Assembly: GCA_903877385.1 (NCBI GenBank)
Contig: CAIRDP010000062.1
Span: 1-64,000 of the forward strand
Length of the DNA stretch: 64,000 bases
Source of the DNA: an uncultured Bacteroidales bacterium
GTDB lineage: Bacteria > Bacteroidota > Bacteroidia > Bacteroidales > FEN-979
Direction of reading: 5' to 3'
The stretch's first letter is position 1; each line of letters begins with the position of its first letter. Positions 43,982 to 52,414 of the stretch are shown one piece after another. A program made the position numbers and the translations under genes. The notes below the pieces were generated by a model. It did not search any database. It was given only the letters and a program-made list of their open reading frames with translations, and was not told where the DNA came from.

Positions 43982-45370
43982 TTATAAATGAATGCATTCC
44001 CCGTATGCCTGGGCCACAGCCTCCATGACCGCTTCGCTCATGGTCGGGTGGGGGTGAACTGCATCAATGATCTCCCTTCCCGTAGTTTCCAGCTTGCGGG
44101 CGGTTACAACCCCCGCTATCAGCTCCGTTACATTTTCACCAATCATGTGGGCGCCCAGCCATTCACCGTACTTTACGTCGAAGATCACCTTGATAAAGCC
44201 TTCCCTCGCCCCTGAAGCCGTAGCTTTTCCCGAAGCTGTAAAAGGGAATTTCCCTACCAGTATCTCGTATCCTGCATCTTTTGCGGCCTTTTCGCTCATG
44301 CCAACCGAAGCGATCTCCGGGTGGGTGTATGTACACCCTGGAATGTTACTGTAATCAAGGGGCTCAACATGCTTGCCTGCGATCTTTTCGACGCAGATGA
44401 TGCCTTCGTGGGAAGCGACATGGGCCAGGGCCGGGCCTTTGACGATATCGCCAATGGCATAGAAACCTTCAACATTCGTACGGTAAAAGTCATCAGTAAC
44501 AACTTTGCCTCTTTCCACTGCAATGCCTGTTGCCTCAAGGCCAATGCCTTCGATATTTGTTGCAACGCCTACGGCGGATAGCACTATATCGGCTTCAATG
44601 ACTTCCTCGCCTTTCTTTGTCTTTACGGTAACCTTGCAACCTTCGCCACTGGTGTCGACCGATTCAACGGAAACACCTGTAAGCACTTTCATCCCTGCTT
44701 TTTTGAAGGAACGCTCCAGGGTTTTTGATACTTCCTCGTCCTCAACAGGAACTATATTGGGAAGAACTTCGATAAGGGTCACTTTGGTGCCGAGCGAATG
44801 GTAGAAATATGCAAATTCCGAGCCTATGGCTCCCGAACCAACAACAACCATACTGCCCGGTTGAACGGCCAGGGTCATGGCTTCACGGTAGCCTATGATC
44901 TTTTTTCCATCCTGTTTGAGGTTGGGCAGTTCTTTCGAACGGGCGCCCGTGGCTAGGATGATATGTGAGGCTTCATACTCAGTGGCCTTCCCGTTTTCAT
45001 CGGTGACCTCGACGATCTTTCCCGGCTTCACCTTACCGTTCCCCCTGAGATGTTCTATCTTGTTTTTCTTAAGCAGGAACTGTATACCCTTGCTCATGGT
45101 ATCGGCAACCTCACGGCTGCGCCTGATTATGGCAGGGAAATCGGCTTTTGCCTCCGGGGCCGTGATGCCGTAATCAGCTGCATGCTGCAGGTACTGGAAA
45201 ACACTTGCGCTTTTTAACAATGCCTTGGTTGGGATGCAGCCCCAGTTGAGGCAGATCCCGCCGAGCTCGGCTCTTTCCACAACAGCAACTTTCAACCCAA
45301 GCTGGGCTGCACGTATGGCGGCAACGTAACCTCCCGGGCCGCTGCCTATGACAATGATATCAAACTTCAT
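43982..45370 (-). CDS. lpdA: Dihydrolipoyl dehydrogenase
   Basis: This flavoenzyme reoxidises dihydrolipoamide in 2-oxoacid dehydrogenases and the glycine cleavage system. The 462-residue protein begins at ATG 45370 (MKFDIIVIGSGPGGYV). The redox cysteines are 40 and 45 (GGICLNWGCIPTK). The NAD-binding GSGAIGSEFA and the C-terminal HPHPTMSEAVMEA histidine-glutamate motif are present. The longer frame to 45448 lacks homology. A weak -7 box (TACTTTCG) precedes it. It may serve the glycine system with gcvP at 52.4 kb. Confidence 0.94.
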   Translation of the reverse strand: MKFDIIVIGSGPGGYVAAIRAAQLGLKVAVVERAELGGICLNWGCIPTKALLKSASVFQYLQHAADYGITAPEAKADFPAIIRRSREVADTMSKGIQFLLKKNKIEHLRGNGKVKPGKIVEVTDENGKATEYEASHIILATGARSKELPNLKQDGKKIIGYREAMTLAVQPGSMVVVGSGAIGSEFAYFYHSLGTKVTLIEVLPNIVPVEDEEVSKTLERSFKKAGMKVLTGVSVESVDTSGEGCKVTVKTKKGEEVIEADIVLSAVGVATNIEGIGLEATGIAVERGKVVTDDFYRTNVEGFYAIGDIVKGPALAHVASHEGIICVEKIAGKHVEPLDYSNIPGCTYTHPEIASVGMSEKAAKDAGYEILVGKFPFTASGKATASGAREGFIKVIFDVKYGEWLGAHMIGENVTELIAGVVTARKLETTGREIIDAVHPHPTMSEAVMEAVAQAYGECIHL

Positions 45371-45839
45371 ACTCCTGATTTTTACAATCCGCGAAAGTAT
45401 GAAAAATAAGGGAGTAAGGCAAGTAATCCTGACCCAAATTATCAGCAAAACTGAAGTCAGTAACCCAAATGTTTACCCGGGCGATTAAAGTTTTTATTAT
45501 CTTTCACTATCTCTCAAATTTAATTGTAATACAGCCTGCTATAAAGGAATTGTAAATTTAAGTATGTGAATTGTTTAAAAATATTATTTATTTTTGAGAA
45601 GCAATTTTCAACATATAATTTCATAAACAAGGCATTTGCAACGGAGCACCCTGGACAACATTTTCTTCAAACTCAGGAACAGATCAGGCAGTATCCCGGT
45701 TCAAATCATTACCAGGAAATCAGGCAAATACTGTGCTGCCAAAACCATCGGCTTTGGTCATTGCCGGGCTGGCGTTTCCTTTGAGTAGGTTGAAAGCAGG
45801 AAAATCTTTATGTTAAAAACAATTTTTATATAGCCAGGA
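45371..45839. other. Intergenic stretch with degraded gene remnants
   Basis: The stretch is AT-rich near 45480-45610. It carries a transposase-like remnant at 45657-45788, described separately, and adjoins a truncated acyl-CoA dehydrogenase start. No intact gene was recognised. The 72-codon frame at 45566-45784 overlaps the remnant in another frame and is not convincing. Confidence 0.5.
45657..45788 (+). pseudogene. Remnant resembling an IS transposase N-terminus
   Basis: The 43-codon open segment ends at TAG. It contains NIFFKLRNRSGSIPVQII and KSGKYCAAKTIGFG. These recall the start of IS1634/IS4-type transposases in Bacteroidota (x-x-K-x-x-x-K-S-G-S-x-S-V-Q-I-I, then K-T-I-G). No ATG begins it and the rest is missing. 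This call rests on remembered sequence patterns only. Confidence 0.45.
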
Positions 45840-45974
45840 ATGCCGACAATCAGATATCAGCCAACTGATTATTATTGGGTGGATGAGCTTTTTACCGATG
45901 AACATAAACTGTTGCGCAGCGCAGCCAGGGAATGGGTGAACCGGGCAAAAGCATATCATCAAAGGTTCCTGTAG
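45840..45974 (+). pseudogene. Truncated start of a glutaryl-CoA dehydrogenase-like acyl-CoA dehydrogenase
   Basis: The 44-codon frame reads MPTIRYQPTDYYWVDELF and TDEHKLLRSAAREWVNR. This matches the typical start of glutaryl-CoA dehydrogenase-type enzymes (DYYxxDELLTEEHKLxRDxxRxWV). It diverges after residue 36 and stops at TAG 45972-45974. The remaining 350 or so residues are absent, so this is a 5' gene fragment. The nucleotidyltransferase gene starts 10 bp later. Confidence 0.6.
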
Positions 45975-45984
45975 GTCAATACAG

Positions 45985-46578
45985 ATGAAGATTAAGGATA
46001 CGGCAGCGATCATACTGGCGGCAGGAATGTCGAAACGGATGAATTCTCCCAAAGCCCTCCTGCCTTTCGATGCCCGTCATACGTTTATCGAAAAAATCAG
46101 CAGTTCCTACTTTGATTGGGGATGTTCCGAAATAATCGTGATCGTTAATATTAAGACTGCCTCGCTGGTCAGGCAGCTTGAATCAATGCCCGCGTTGGTT
46201 ACGCTGATCATCAATGAGCATCCTGAATTCGAACGGTTTTATTCCCTGAAACTGGGCCTGTCGGCGGTTAAGAGATCGGAATACTGCTTTTTTCAGAACG
46301 TGGATAACCCGTTTATTGATGATACAATCCTGGATTTACTGTATGCAAGCCGCAGCCCCGATACTTATGTTTCGCCGGTTTTTGAGGAAAAAGGAGGCCA
46401 TCCCATACTGCTGAACCGGGAAAATATGGATTTTATACTTAATTTCCAGGCAAATGATGCAAATTTGAAATTTGTCATGAGCTCGATGGATTGCAAAAAA
46501 GTTGAGATGCCGAACAGCAAGGTGCTCATCAATATTAACTGCCCCGAAGAATATGATCGATTATTTGATTTACAATGA
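45985..46578 (+). CDS. MobA-like NTP transferase family protein
   Basis: The 197-residue protein starts with the nucleotide-binding motif AAIILAAGMSKRMNSPKALLPFD. It continues with the MobA/MocA-type layout (FFQNVDNPFIDDTILDLL, VSPVFEEKGGHPILLNR). Relatives transfer a nucleotide to molybdopterin or to other acceptors. No molybdenum cofactor gene is near, so the substrate is open. It lies directly after the truncated acyl-CoA dehydrogenase, suggesting the neighbourhood was rearranged. Confidence 0.82.
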   Translation: MKIKDTAAIILAAGMSKRMNSPKALLPFDARHTFIEKISSSYFDWGCSEIIVIVNIKTASLVRQLESMPALVTLIINEHPEFERFYSLKLGLSAVKRSEYCFFQNVDNPFIDDTILDLLYASRSPDTYVSPVFEEKGGHPILLNRENMDFILNFQANDANLKFVMSSMDCKKVEMPNSKVLININCPEEYDRLFDLQ

Positions 46579-46757
46579 AGTTTGAGGGGATCTTCCGAAG
46601 TTAATGCCTGCATTGCCATGCAATGTGATCACTTTCCTTGTCAATGCTACCCTTGATCATCCAACCGAAGGTGAAGTGCTTGCATATTTCGGGCATATTT
46701 TTTTTGTATTTTGCCCGGGAATTATTACTTTTATCTCTTACAAAAACCTGAGGAAAT

Positions 46758-47960
46758 ATGTCAAAACAAGGATTCAGTACCAAAGCTATTCATGCCGGTA
46801 ATGTTGAGTTCAGCCCCGGTTCTATGATCACCCCTCTGTACCAGTCTGTTGCATACCCCTATGCTGATGCAAAGGAGGCGGCAGCCATTTTCACCGGTGA
46901 AAAGCCGGGATATACATACGGTCGCTGGGACAACCCGACAGTCGACCTTTTTGAGCGCAGGATGGCGGCGCTGGAAGGTACGGATGGTGCAATTGCGACA
47001 GCTTCGGGTATGGCGGCTATCTTCCTCTTATGCCATCACCTGCTTTCGCCTGGCGATGAGGTGGTTTCTTCGAACCGGGTGTACGGAGGCACTTTCGGGC
47101 TTTTCGAGACAGGCCTGAAAAAGATGGGATCGAAAGTGAACTGGGTCACAAAGCCTGAGGACCTGAATGCCTGGAGGGATGCCATCAGCCCGAAAACAAA
47201 ATTTTTATTTGTTGAATCCCCAAGCAATCCTGCGCTTTTTATTGCCGATATACCGGCCCTTGCCAAGCTTGCCAAATCGAAGAAGCTCCCGCTGATGGTC
47301 GACAACACCATTGCCACGCCTGCACTTCAGCTGCCCATATCACTGGGAGCGGATGTGATCGTTCATTCCACCACGAAATATGTTTGCGGTAACGGCAGCA
47401 GTCTGGGCGGGATTATTTGCGGTTCAAAGAGCCTGATCGATGGAATCCGCCAGAGTTCAATCCGGTACCTGGGCCCGTCCATGGCCCCTTTCAATGCCTG
47501 GCTTAACCTCCTGGGGCTGGAAACTCTTTCGCTGAGAATGGAGAAGCATTGTTCGAATGCCATGGCGGTAGCTGAATTCCTGGAGAAACATCCAAGGGTG
47601 AAACATGTAAATTATCCCGGTCTGAAATCCAATCCTTACCATAAGATGATCAAGCCTCAGATGAAAGGCTGCAGTTCACTGCTTTCGTTCGAAATTGACG
47701 GGAATTACAAAGACGCCACGAAGTTCATCGATTCGCTGAAGATCATAACTCATGCGACGCATCTCGGGACATGCCGTTCCATTGTAACCCATCCTGCATC
47801 GACCACGCATTCGGCTATGGGTGAAAAGGAGATGAAGAAAGCCGGGATATCCCCGTCGATGATCAGGTTCTCAATCGGCATCGAGGACGAGAAGGATATT
47901 CTTGACGATCTTGCACAGGCTTTCAACATCGCTGGAAAACAGGGGAAACGCAAAAAATAA
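46758..47960 (+). CDS. PLP-dependent trans-sulfuration enzyme (methionine gamma-lyase/homoserine sulfhydrylase type)
   Basis: The 400-residue protein belongs to the Cys/Met metabolism PLP family: YTYGRWDNPTVDLFERRMAA, ASGMAAIF, and the PLP lysine at residue 207 (HSTTKYV). It could make homocysteine from activated homoserine or degrade methionine; the sequence alone does not separate these. It precedes thrC by 58 bp, with a strong hairpin in between. A related paralogue lies at 50.3 kb. Confidence 0.87.
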   Translation: MSKQGFSTKAIHAGNVEFSPGSMITPLYQSVAYPYADAKEAAAIFTGEKPGYTYGRWDNPTVDLFERRMAALEGTDGAIATASGMAAIFLLCHHLLSPGDEVVSSNRVYGGTFGLFETGLKKMGSKVNWVTKPEDLNAWRDAISPKTKFLFVESPSNPALFIADIPALAKLAKSKKLPLMVDNTIATPALQLPISLGADVIVHSTTKYVCGNGSSLGGIICGSKSLIDGIRQSSIRYLGPSMAPFNAWLNLLGLETLSLRMEKHCSNAMAVAEFLEKHPRVKHVNYPGLKSNPYHKMIKPQMKGCSSLLSFEIDGNYKDATKFIDSLKIITHATHLGTCRSIVTHPASTTHSAMGEKEMKKAGISPSMIRFSIGIEDEKDILDDLAQAFNIAGKQGKRKK

Positions 47961-47968
47961 TTTCTGAA

Positions 47969-48003
47969 AGGCCCTCCATTTGGCGCAGCCAAATGGAGGG
48001 CCT
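47969..48003. other. 16-bp hairpin between the PLP enzyme and thrC
   Basis: Arms 47969-47984 and 47988-48003 pair perfectly around GCA (ggccctccatttggc and its complement inside). No T-tract follows, so it is not a standard terminator. It lies 15 nt before the thrC ATG and may act in mRNA processing, stability or attenuation. Confidence 0.6.
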
Positions 48004-48018
48004 AATCCCGGGATTTTA

Positions 48019-49386
48019 ATGGACAAACCGCTTCAATTCTATTCAACCAACCTGAAGTCTGATAATCTCAGTTTTCATGAGGCTCTGCTGAAAGGACAGG
48101 CCCCTGATAAAGGCCTTTACATGCCGCTTGTTATTCCTTTTATCCCCATTGAAGAGATTGAGAGTTTCAGGACGATGGAGTACCGGGAGATCGCCTTTCA
48201 TGTGACAAAGCGTTTTCTCGCCGGAGAGATTCCCGATACCGAACTTAAGGAAATAGCCAGGGATTCGTATGATTTTGATGTGCCTCTTGAAAAGGTCTTC
48301 GGCCGGAATTACATTATGCGCCTCGACCATGGGCCAACGGCCTCTTTCAAGGATTTTGCCGCCCGGATGATGGGCCGGCTTATGCAATATTATCTCAGGG
48401 CCGGGAACCGGCGGCTGCTCATACTCACGGCAACTTCAGGGGATACCGGCAGTGCCGTGGCGAATGCCTTTTACGGGCTTGAAACCATCGATATCGTGGT
48501 ACTGTTCCCTAAAGCCGAAGTTACCGACAGGCAGAGAAAACAAATGACCACCCTGGGTAAGAATGTTAAAGTTCTTGCACTGGATGCGAAATTTGACGAC
48601 TGCCAGGCCTTGGTGAAACAGGCTTTTGCCGATCCCTCGCTGGACTATTTACAATTGTCATCCGCAAACTCAATAAATATAGGAAGGCTGATCCCCCAGA
48701 CCGTTTATTATTTCTATGCCTACGCTAAACTGGCTTTGCCGGGGGAACAGATCATCTTCTCGGTTCCCTCGGGCAATTTCGGCGATATGATGGGAGGGGT
48801 TATGGCTATGAAGATGGGCCTCCCTGTAAGCCGGTTCATCATTGCCACGAACGAAAACGATGAGTTCCCGAATTACCTTCTAAGCGGGAAGTATAATAAA
48901 ATTGAGCCTTCACGTAATTGCATATCCAGCGCCATGAATGTGGGGCATCCCAGCAACCTGGCCCGACTGTTATCCCTGTACGGGGGCATGATGGATGAAA
49001 AGGGCAATATCCTTCGCGCAGCGGATATGGACCTGATGAGAAAAGAAATCTGGAGCACCAGGGTAACGGATGAGGAAACGCGAAATACCATAGGCCATGC
49101 CTGGAAGGAGTGGAAACTTCTTCTCGAGCCTCACGGTTCGGTCGGCTTTACAGGCCTAATGAAATATATCGGTGAGGATGAAACACTGCCTGGTGAGGGC
49201 AGGCTTTGTGTTTCACTGGAGACTGCACATCCGGCGAAATTCCCGGTTGAAATACAGAAGATGACAGGCATAGTGCCTCCCCTTCCGCCAAGCTTGCAGG
49301 GGATAGACCATAAACCCGAATTTTTCGAACAGTTCCCAAACCATTACCCGGATTTCAAAACCTGGCTTCTTGAAAACTATAAATGA
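48019..49386 (+). CDS. thrC: Threonine synthase
   Basis: ThrC converts O-phosphohomoserine to threonine with PLP. The 455-residue protein starts at ATG 48019 (MDKPLQFYSTNL). An upstream frame start at 47980 lies inside the hairpin. Features include the PLP lysine in DHGPTASFKDFAARMM, the LTATSGDTGSAVANAF loop and FSVPSGNFGDMMGGVMA. It is followed by thrH, whose product can supply its substrate. Confidence 0.95.
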   Translation: MDKPLQFYSTNLKSDNLSFHEALLKGQAPDKGLYMPLVIPFIPIEEIESFRTMEYREIAFHVTKRFLAGEIPDTELKEIARDSYDFDVPLEKVFGRNYIMRLDHGPTASFKDFAARMMGRLMQYYLRAGNRRLLILTATSGDTGSAVANAFYGLETIDIVVLFPKAEVTDRQRKQMTTLGKNVKVLALDAKFDDCQALVKQAFADPSLDYLQLSSANSINIGRLIPQTVYYFYAYAKLALPGEQIIFSVPSGNFGDMMGGVMAMKMGLPVSRFIIATNENDEFPNYLLSGKYNKIEPSRNCISSAMNVGHPSNLARLLSLYGGMMDEKGNILRAADMDLMRKEIWSTRVTDEETRNTIGHAWKEWKLLLEPHGSVGFTGLMKYIGEDETLPGEGRLCVSLETAHPAKFPVEIQKMTGIVPPLPPSLQGIDHKPEFFEQFPNHYPDFKTWLLENYK

Positions 49387-49402
49387 TAATTAAAACGATA
49401 TT

Positions 49403-49432
49403 TGTACATTGTACTTAGTACATAGTACCTAG
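49403..49432. repeat. GTACNNN heptamer array after thrC
   Basis: Four GTAC units 7 nt apart (GTACATT, GTACTTA, GTACATA, GTACCTA) begin 17 nt after the thrC stop and lie 26 nt before the thrH ATG. Confidence 0.7.
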
Positions 49433-49458
49433 TTTTATAAACCGCTAACTGTAAGAAC

Positions 49459-50061
49459 ATGTATATCGTCTGCTCCGACCTCGAAGGTGTTTTCACACCT
49501 GAAGTATGGATCAATGTTGCCGAAAAAACCGGTATCCCCGAACTCCGCCGGACAACCCGTGATGAACCCGACTATCATAAACTGATGAGGTGGAGGCTGA
49601 GGATACTGGATGAGCATGATCTCAAGCTTCATGATATTCAGAATGTGATTGCGCAGATCGAACCTCTTGACGGAGCGATTGAATTCATTCAATGGGTGAA
49701 GGAAAGAACACAACTGATCGTGGTTTCCGACACTTTCATACAGTTTGCCGAACCCCTGATGAAAAAACTGGGGCGCCCGACCCTGTTCTGCCATACGCTG
49801 GTCATGGACGAGACCAACCGCATCGTCGACTTTAAAATGAGGCAGCCCGACCCGAAACGCAGGACCGTTGAGGCCCTGCAGGGATTAAAGTACCAGGTTG
49901 TAGCCATGGGAGATTCCTATAACGATATCTCCATGTTGCGACAGGCCGAAGAAGGCATTCTTTTCCGTCCTCCCCGGAATGTGATCAATGACCATCCGCA
50001 GTTCCCGGTAACCTGGGAATACGACGAGATAAAGAAAATACTGGGGAAATTTATCGGTTAA
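49459..50061 (+). CDS. thrH: Bifunctional phosphoserine phosphatase/homoserine phosphotransferase ThrH
   Basis: The 200-residue HAD-family enzyme has the ThrH start MYIVCSDLEGVFTPEVWI with nucleophile aspartate 7. Motif II lies near VVSDTF and motif III near MGDSYNDISML. Known ThrH enzymes pass phosphate from phosphoserine to homoserine, giving phosphohomoserine without a homoserine kinase. Its place after thrC supports that role. A thrB gene is not in the window. Confidence 0.93.
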   Translation: MYIVCSDLEGVFTPEVWINVAEKTGIPELRRTTRDEPDYHKLMRWRLRILDEHDLKLHDIQNVIAQIEPLDGAIEFIQWVKERTQLIVVSDTFIQFAEPLMKKLGRPTLFCHTLVMDETNRIVDFKMRQPDPKRRTVEALQGLKYQVVAMGDSYNDISMLRQAEEGILFRPPRNVINDHPQFPVTWEYDEIKKILGKFIG

Positions 50062-50234
50062 GTCTTCAGCCTTAATAACTGGTTTCCAGGCTTAAAAGGG
50101 ACGGGAATTTCAAGCTCTGCCTTGCCGGTTTCAATACAGCTCCTGAAAAAGCTTGTTATGGTGAAGGACTAACATCGTTTTCTTTTTTTCGCTGAATTCG
50201 GGATTTTTCTTAAGCCCCAATTCCGGGACCTTTG

Positions 50235-50242
50235 TAACTTTG
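50235..50242 (+). promoter_or_regulatory. -7 element of the second trans-sulfuration gene
   Basis: TAACTTTG fits the -7 consensus and lies 18 nt before the ATG at 50261. The -33 region has no clear TTTG. Confidence 0.45.
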
Positions 50243-50260
50243 CTGAAATATCCCGGAATT

Positions 50261-51463
50261 ATGAAAAAGACGAACGATCCATCAACCCGTATATTCGACC
50301 TCTTGCAATTTGGCGAATACGGAGATGTGAATCCATCGATTACGGATTCAGCCACCTACACTTTCATGCAGGCCATCACCATGAGCGAAACATTCGCAGG
50401 CCAGCAGGAAGGTTGCTACCTCTACTCACGCCACTGGAACCCTACGAACAAGTACCTTGCCGATGCGCTTGCAGCGCTTGAAGGTACAGAATCTGCCTGG
50501 GTCACCGCATCCGGAATGGCGGCAATCACTTGTGCAATTCTCCAGCTTGTAAAGAGCGGGGACCATATCGTTTGTGCCATGACGATCTACGGAGGAACCT
50601 TCGCTTTTCTTTACAACTACATTAAAAAGTTCAATATCGATGTCACTTTTGTCGATATCCGCAAGCTGGATGATGTGAGTAAAGCGATCAGGCCGAACAC
50701 GAAGATCATCTACACCGAATCAATGACGAACCCCCTTCTCCAGATCAGCGACATTCCTGAATTGGCAAAAATTGCCAACGAACATGGGATTAAGCTAATG
50801 GTCGACAATACGTTCACACCCATGATGATCTCCCCGGCCCGGCATGGAGCCCATATCGTGGTGCACAGCATGACCAAGTTCATCAACGGCAAGAATGACT
50901 GCGTTGCAGGGGCAATCTGTGGCGACAAGGAATTTATCGATGCACTTTGCGACGTCAATAACGGCACGGCCATGCTGCTTGGCCCTTCGCTCGAACCTTT
51001 GCGTTCATCCAGTATTCTGAAAAACCTGCATACCCTTCACATCCGCATGAAGCAGCACAGCAAGAATGCAATGTACCTGGCCGGAAAGTTCAAAGAATAT
51101 GGGGCAAAGATCATTTATCCCGGCCTCCCCGAACATAAGGGTCACGAAGTCATGAAAAAGATCATGAATCCTGAGTTCGGTTTCGGCGCCATGATCGCGA
51201 TCGATATGGGGACTGCAGCTCGTGCCTCCAGACTGATGGAAGCCATGGAACTTGAAGGTGTGGGCTACCTGGCTGTAAGCCTCGGGTACTTTAAAACCCT
51301 GTTCAGCAATTCGGGCAAGAGCACTTCTTCGGAAGTCCCCGAAGAAATACAAAGGGAGATGGGATTATCAGAAGGACTGATCCGTTTTTCGGTGGGCCTC
51401 GATAATGACATCGACCGCAGCTGGGAAAAGATCAAGCATTGCCTGGATACCATGGAAAATTAG
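50261..51463 (+). CDS. PLP-dependent trans-sulfuration enzyme, second paralogue
   Basis: The 400-residue protein starts at ATG 50261 (MKKTNDPSTRIFDLLQFGEYGDV). It has YSRHWNPTNKYLADALAALEGTE, ASGMAAI, and the PLP lysine at residue 206 (HSMTKFINGKNDCVAG). It is clearly diverged from the paralogue at 46.8 kb, with an unusual N-terminus that lacks the usual TxxIHxG. Methionine gamma-lyase or a related lyase is likely. An esterase gene follows 6 bp later. Confidence 0.85.
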   Translation: MKKTNDPSTRIFDLLQFGEYGDVNPSITDSATYTFMQAITMSETFAGQQEGCYLYSRHWNPTNKYLADALAALEGTESAWVTASGMAAITCAILQLVKSGDHIVCAMTIYGGTFAFLYNYIKKFNIDVTFVDIRKLDDVSKAIRPNTKIIYTESMTNPLLQISDIPELAKIANEHGIKLMVDNTFTPMMISPARHGAHIVVHSMTKFINGKNDCVAGAICGDKEFIDALCDVNNGTAMLLGPSLEPLRSSSILKNLHTLHIRMKQHSKNAMYLAGKFKEYGAKIIYPGLPEHKGHEVMKKIMNPEFGFGAMIAIDMGTAARASRLMEAMELEGVGYLAVSLGYFKTLFSNSGKSTSSEVPEEIQREMGLSEGLIRFSVGLDNDIDRSWEKIKHCLDTMEN

Positions 51464-51469
51464 TTTCCC

Positions 51470-52414
51470 ATGATGTCACTCGACCCGAAAGCCAAAGCTA
51501 TCCTCACTGCAGAAGCCGCAGCCGGTTCTGTTTCGGTGCACACCATGCCTGCTGCCCAGGCCAGGGTTTTCTTCGAAAGCAGGTATGAGCAGATCAGTTT
51601 CCCTCTGAAGCAAATAAAATCTTTAGAAGAACGCAAAATCCCGGGACCTGGAGGCGATCTTACGCTTAGAATCTATACTCCTTTTGGCCGGGGCCCGTTC
51701 CCGTTGCTTCTGTTCATTCACGGAGGAGGCTGGGTCCTGTTCCGCCCTGTACATTATGATTCAGTTTGCACCTACCTGTGCGAAGGTTCAGGTTTCATCG
51801 TGGTTTCGGTCGACTACCGCCTGAGCCCTGAAACCAAATACCCCGGCGCCCTTAACGATTGCCACGCAGCACTTAAATGGGTTTCGGCCCATGCAACCGA
51901 GATTGATGCCGATGCTTCCCGTATCATTATTTCGGGCGACAGTGGAGGGGGGAACCTTGCAGCTGCCCTGGCCCTGAAAAACAGGGATGAAGATGCCGTG
52001 AATTTGCAGGGACAACTGCTCATCTACCCGGCCCTGGCCTGGTATGATCCTCCCACACCTTCATTATCTGAATTTGCCGGCGGGTATTCCCTCACACTTG
52101 TTGCAATGGAATGGTTTTGGAAGCAATATCTTGCCAGTCCCGCTCAATCTTCTGAACCCTATGCAGTGCCTATGAAAGCCGCTTCCCTGGCCAATCTCCC
52201 CGAAACCCTGCTCATTGTTGCAGGCTATGATCCATTGCGGGATGAAGGCGTTGATTATGCACTAAGGCTTGAAAAAGAAGGCACTGCCGTCACCTTAGTC
52301 AGGTACGACAGCATGATCCACGGATTTTTATCCTACCTGGGCATACTCGAACAGGCCGAAACTGCCATTACCGGTATCTGCGGATGGCTGAGAACGAGAA
52401 CTCAAAGGAGCTAA
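51470..52414 (+). CDS. Alpha/beta hydrolase of the hormone-sensitive lipase family
   Basis: The 314-residue esterase has the oxyanion motif HGGGW (about 84-88), the nucleophile serine 158 in GDSGGG, an acid in the DPLRDEG segment and the histidine in MIHGF. The substrate is probably a short-chain ester. No signal peptide is seen. The stop overlaps the end of the convergent gcvP by 4 nt. Confidence 0.9.
   Translation: MMSLDPKAKAILTAEAAAGSVSVHTMPAAQARVFFESRYEQISFPLKQIKSLEERKIPGPGGDLTLRIYTPFGRGPFPLLLFIHGGGWVLFRPVHYDSVCTYLCEGSGFIVVSVDYRLSPETKYPGALNDCHAALKWVSAHATEIDADASRIIISGDSGGGNLAAALALKNRDEDAVNLQGQLLIYPALAWYDPPTPSLSEFAGGYSLTLVAMEWFWKQYLASPAQSSEPYAVPMKAASLANLPETLLIVAGYDPLRDEGVDYALRLEKEGTAVTLVRYDSMIHGFLSYLGILEQAETAITGICGWLRTRTQRS

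Noticed and set aside
43934..43997. Extended N-terminus of RfbC
   Set aside because: The extra residues are translation of the ATTG octamer array; conserved sequence begins at the ATG at 43931.
45566..45784. 72-codon frame in the graveyard stretch
   Set aside because: It overlaps a better transposase-like frame and shows no family features.
46579..46757. Possible SAM or other riboswitch before the trans-sulfuration gene
   Set aside because: I could not find the conserved core of a known SAM riboswitch class; only AT-rich sequence is visible.
50062..50234. Possible small gene or leader before the second trans-sulfuration gene
   Set aside because: Short frames on both strands lack any recognisable pattern.
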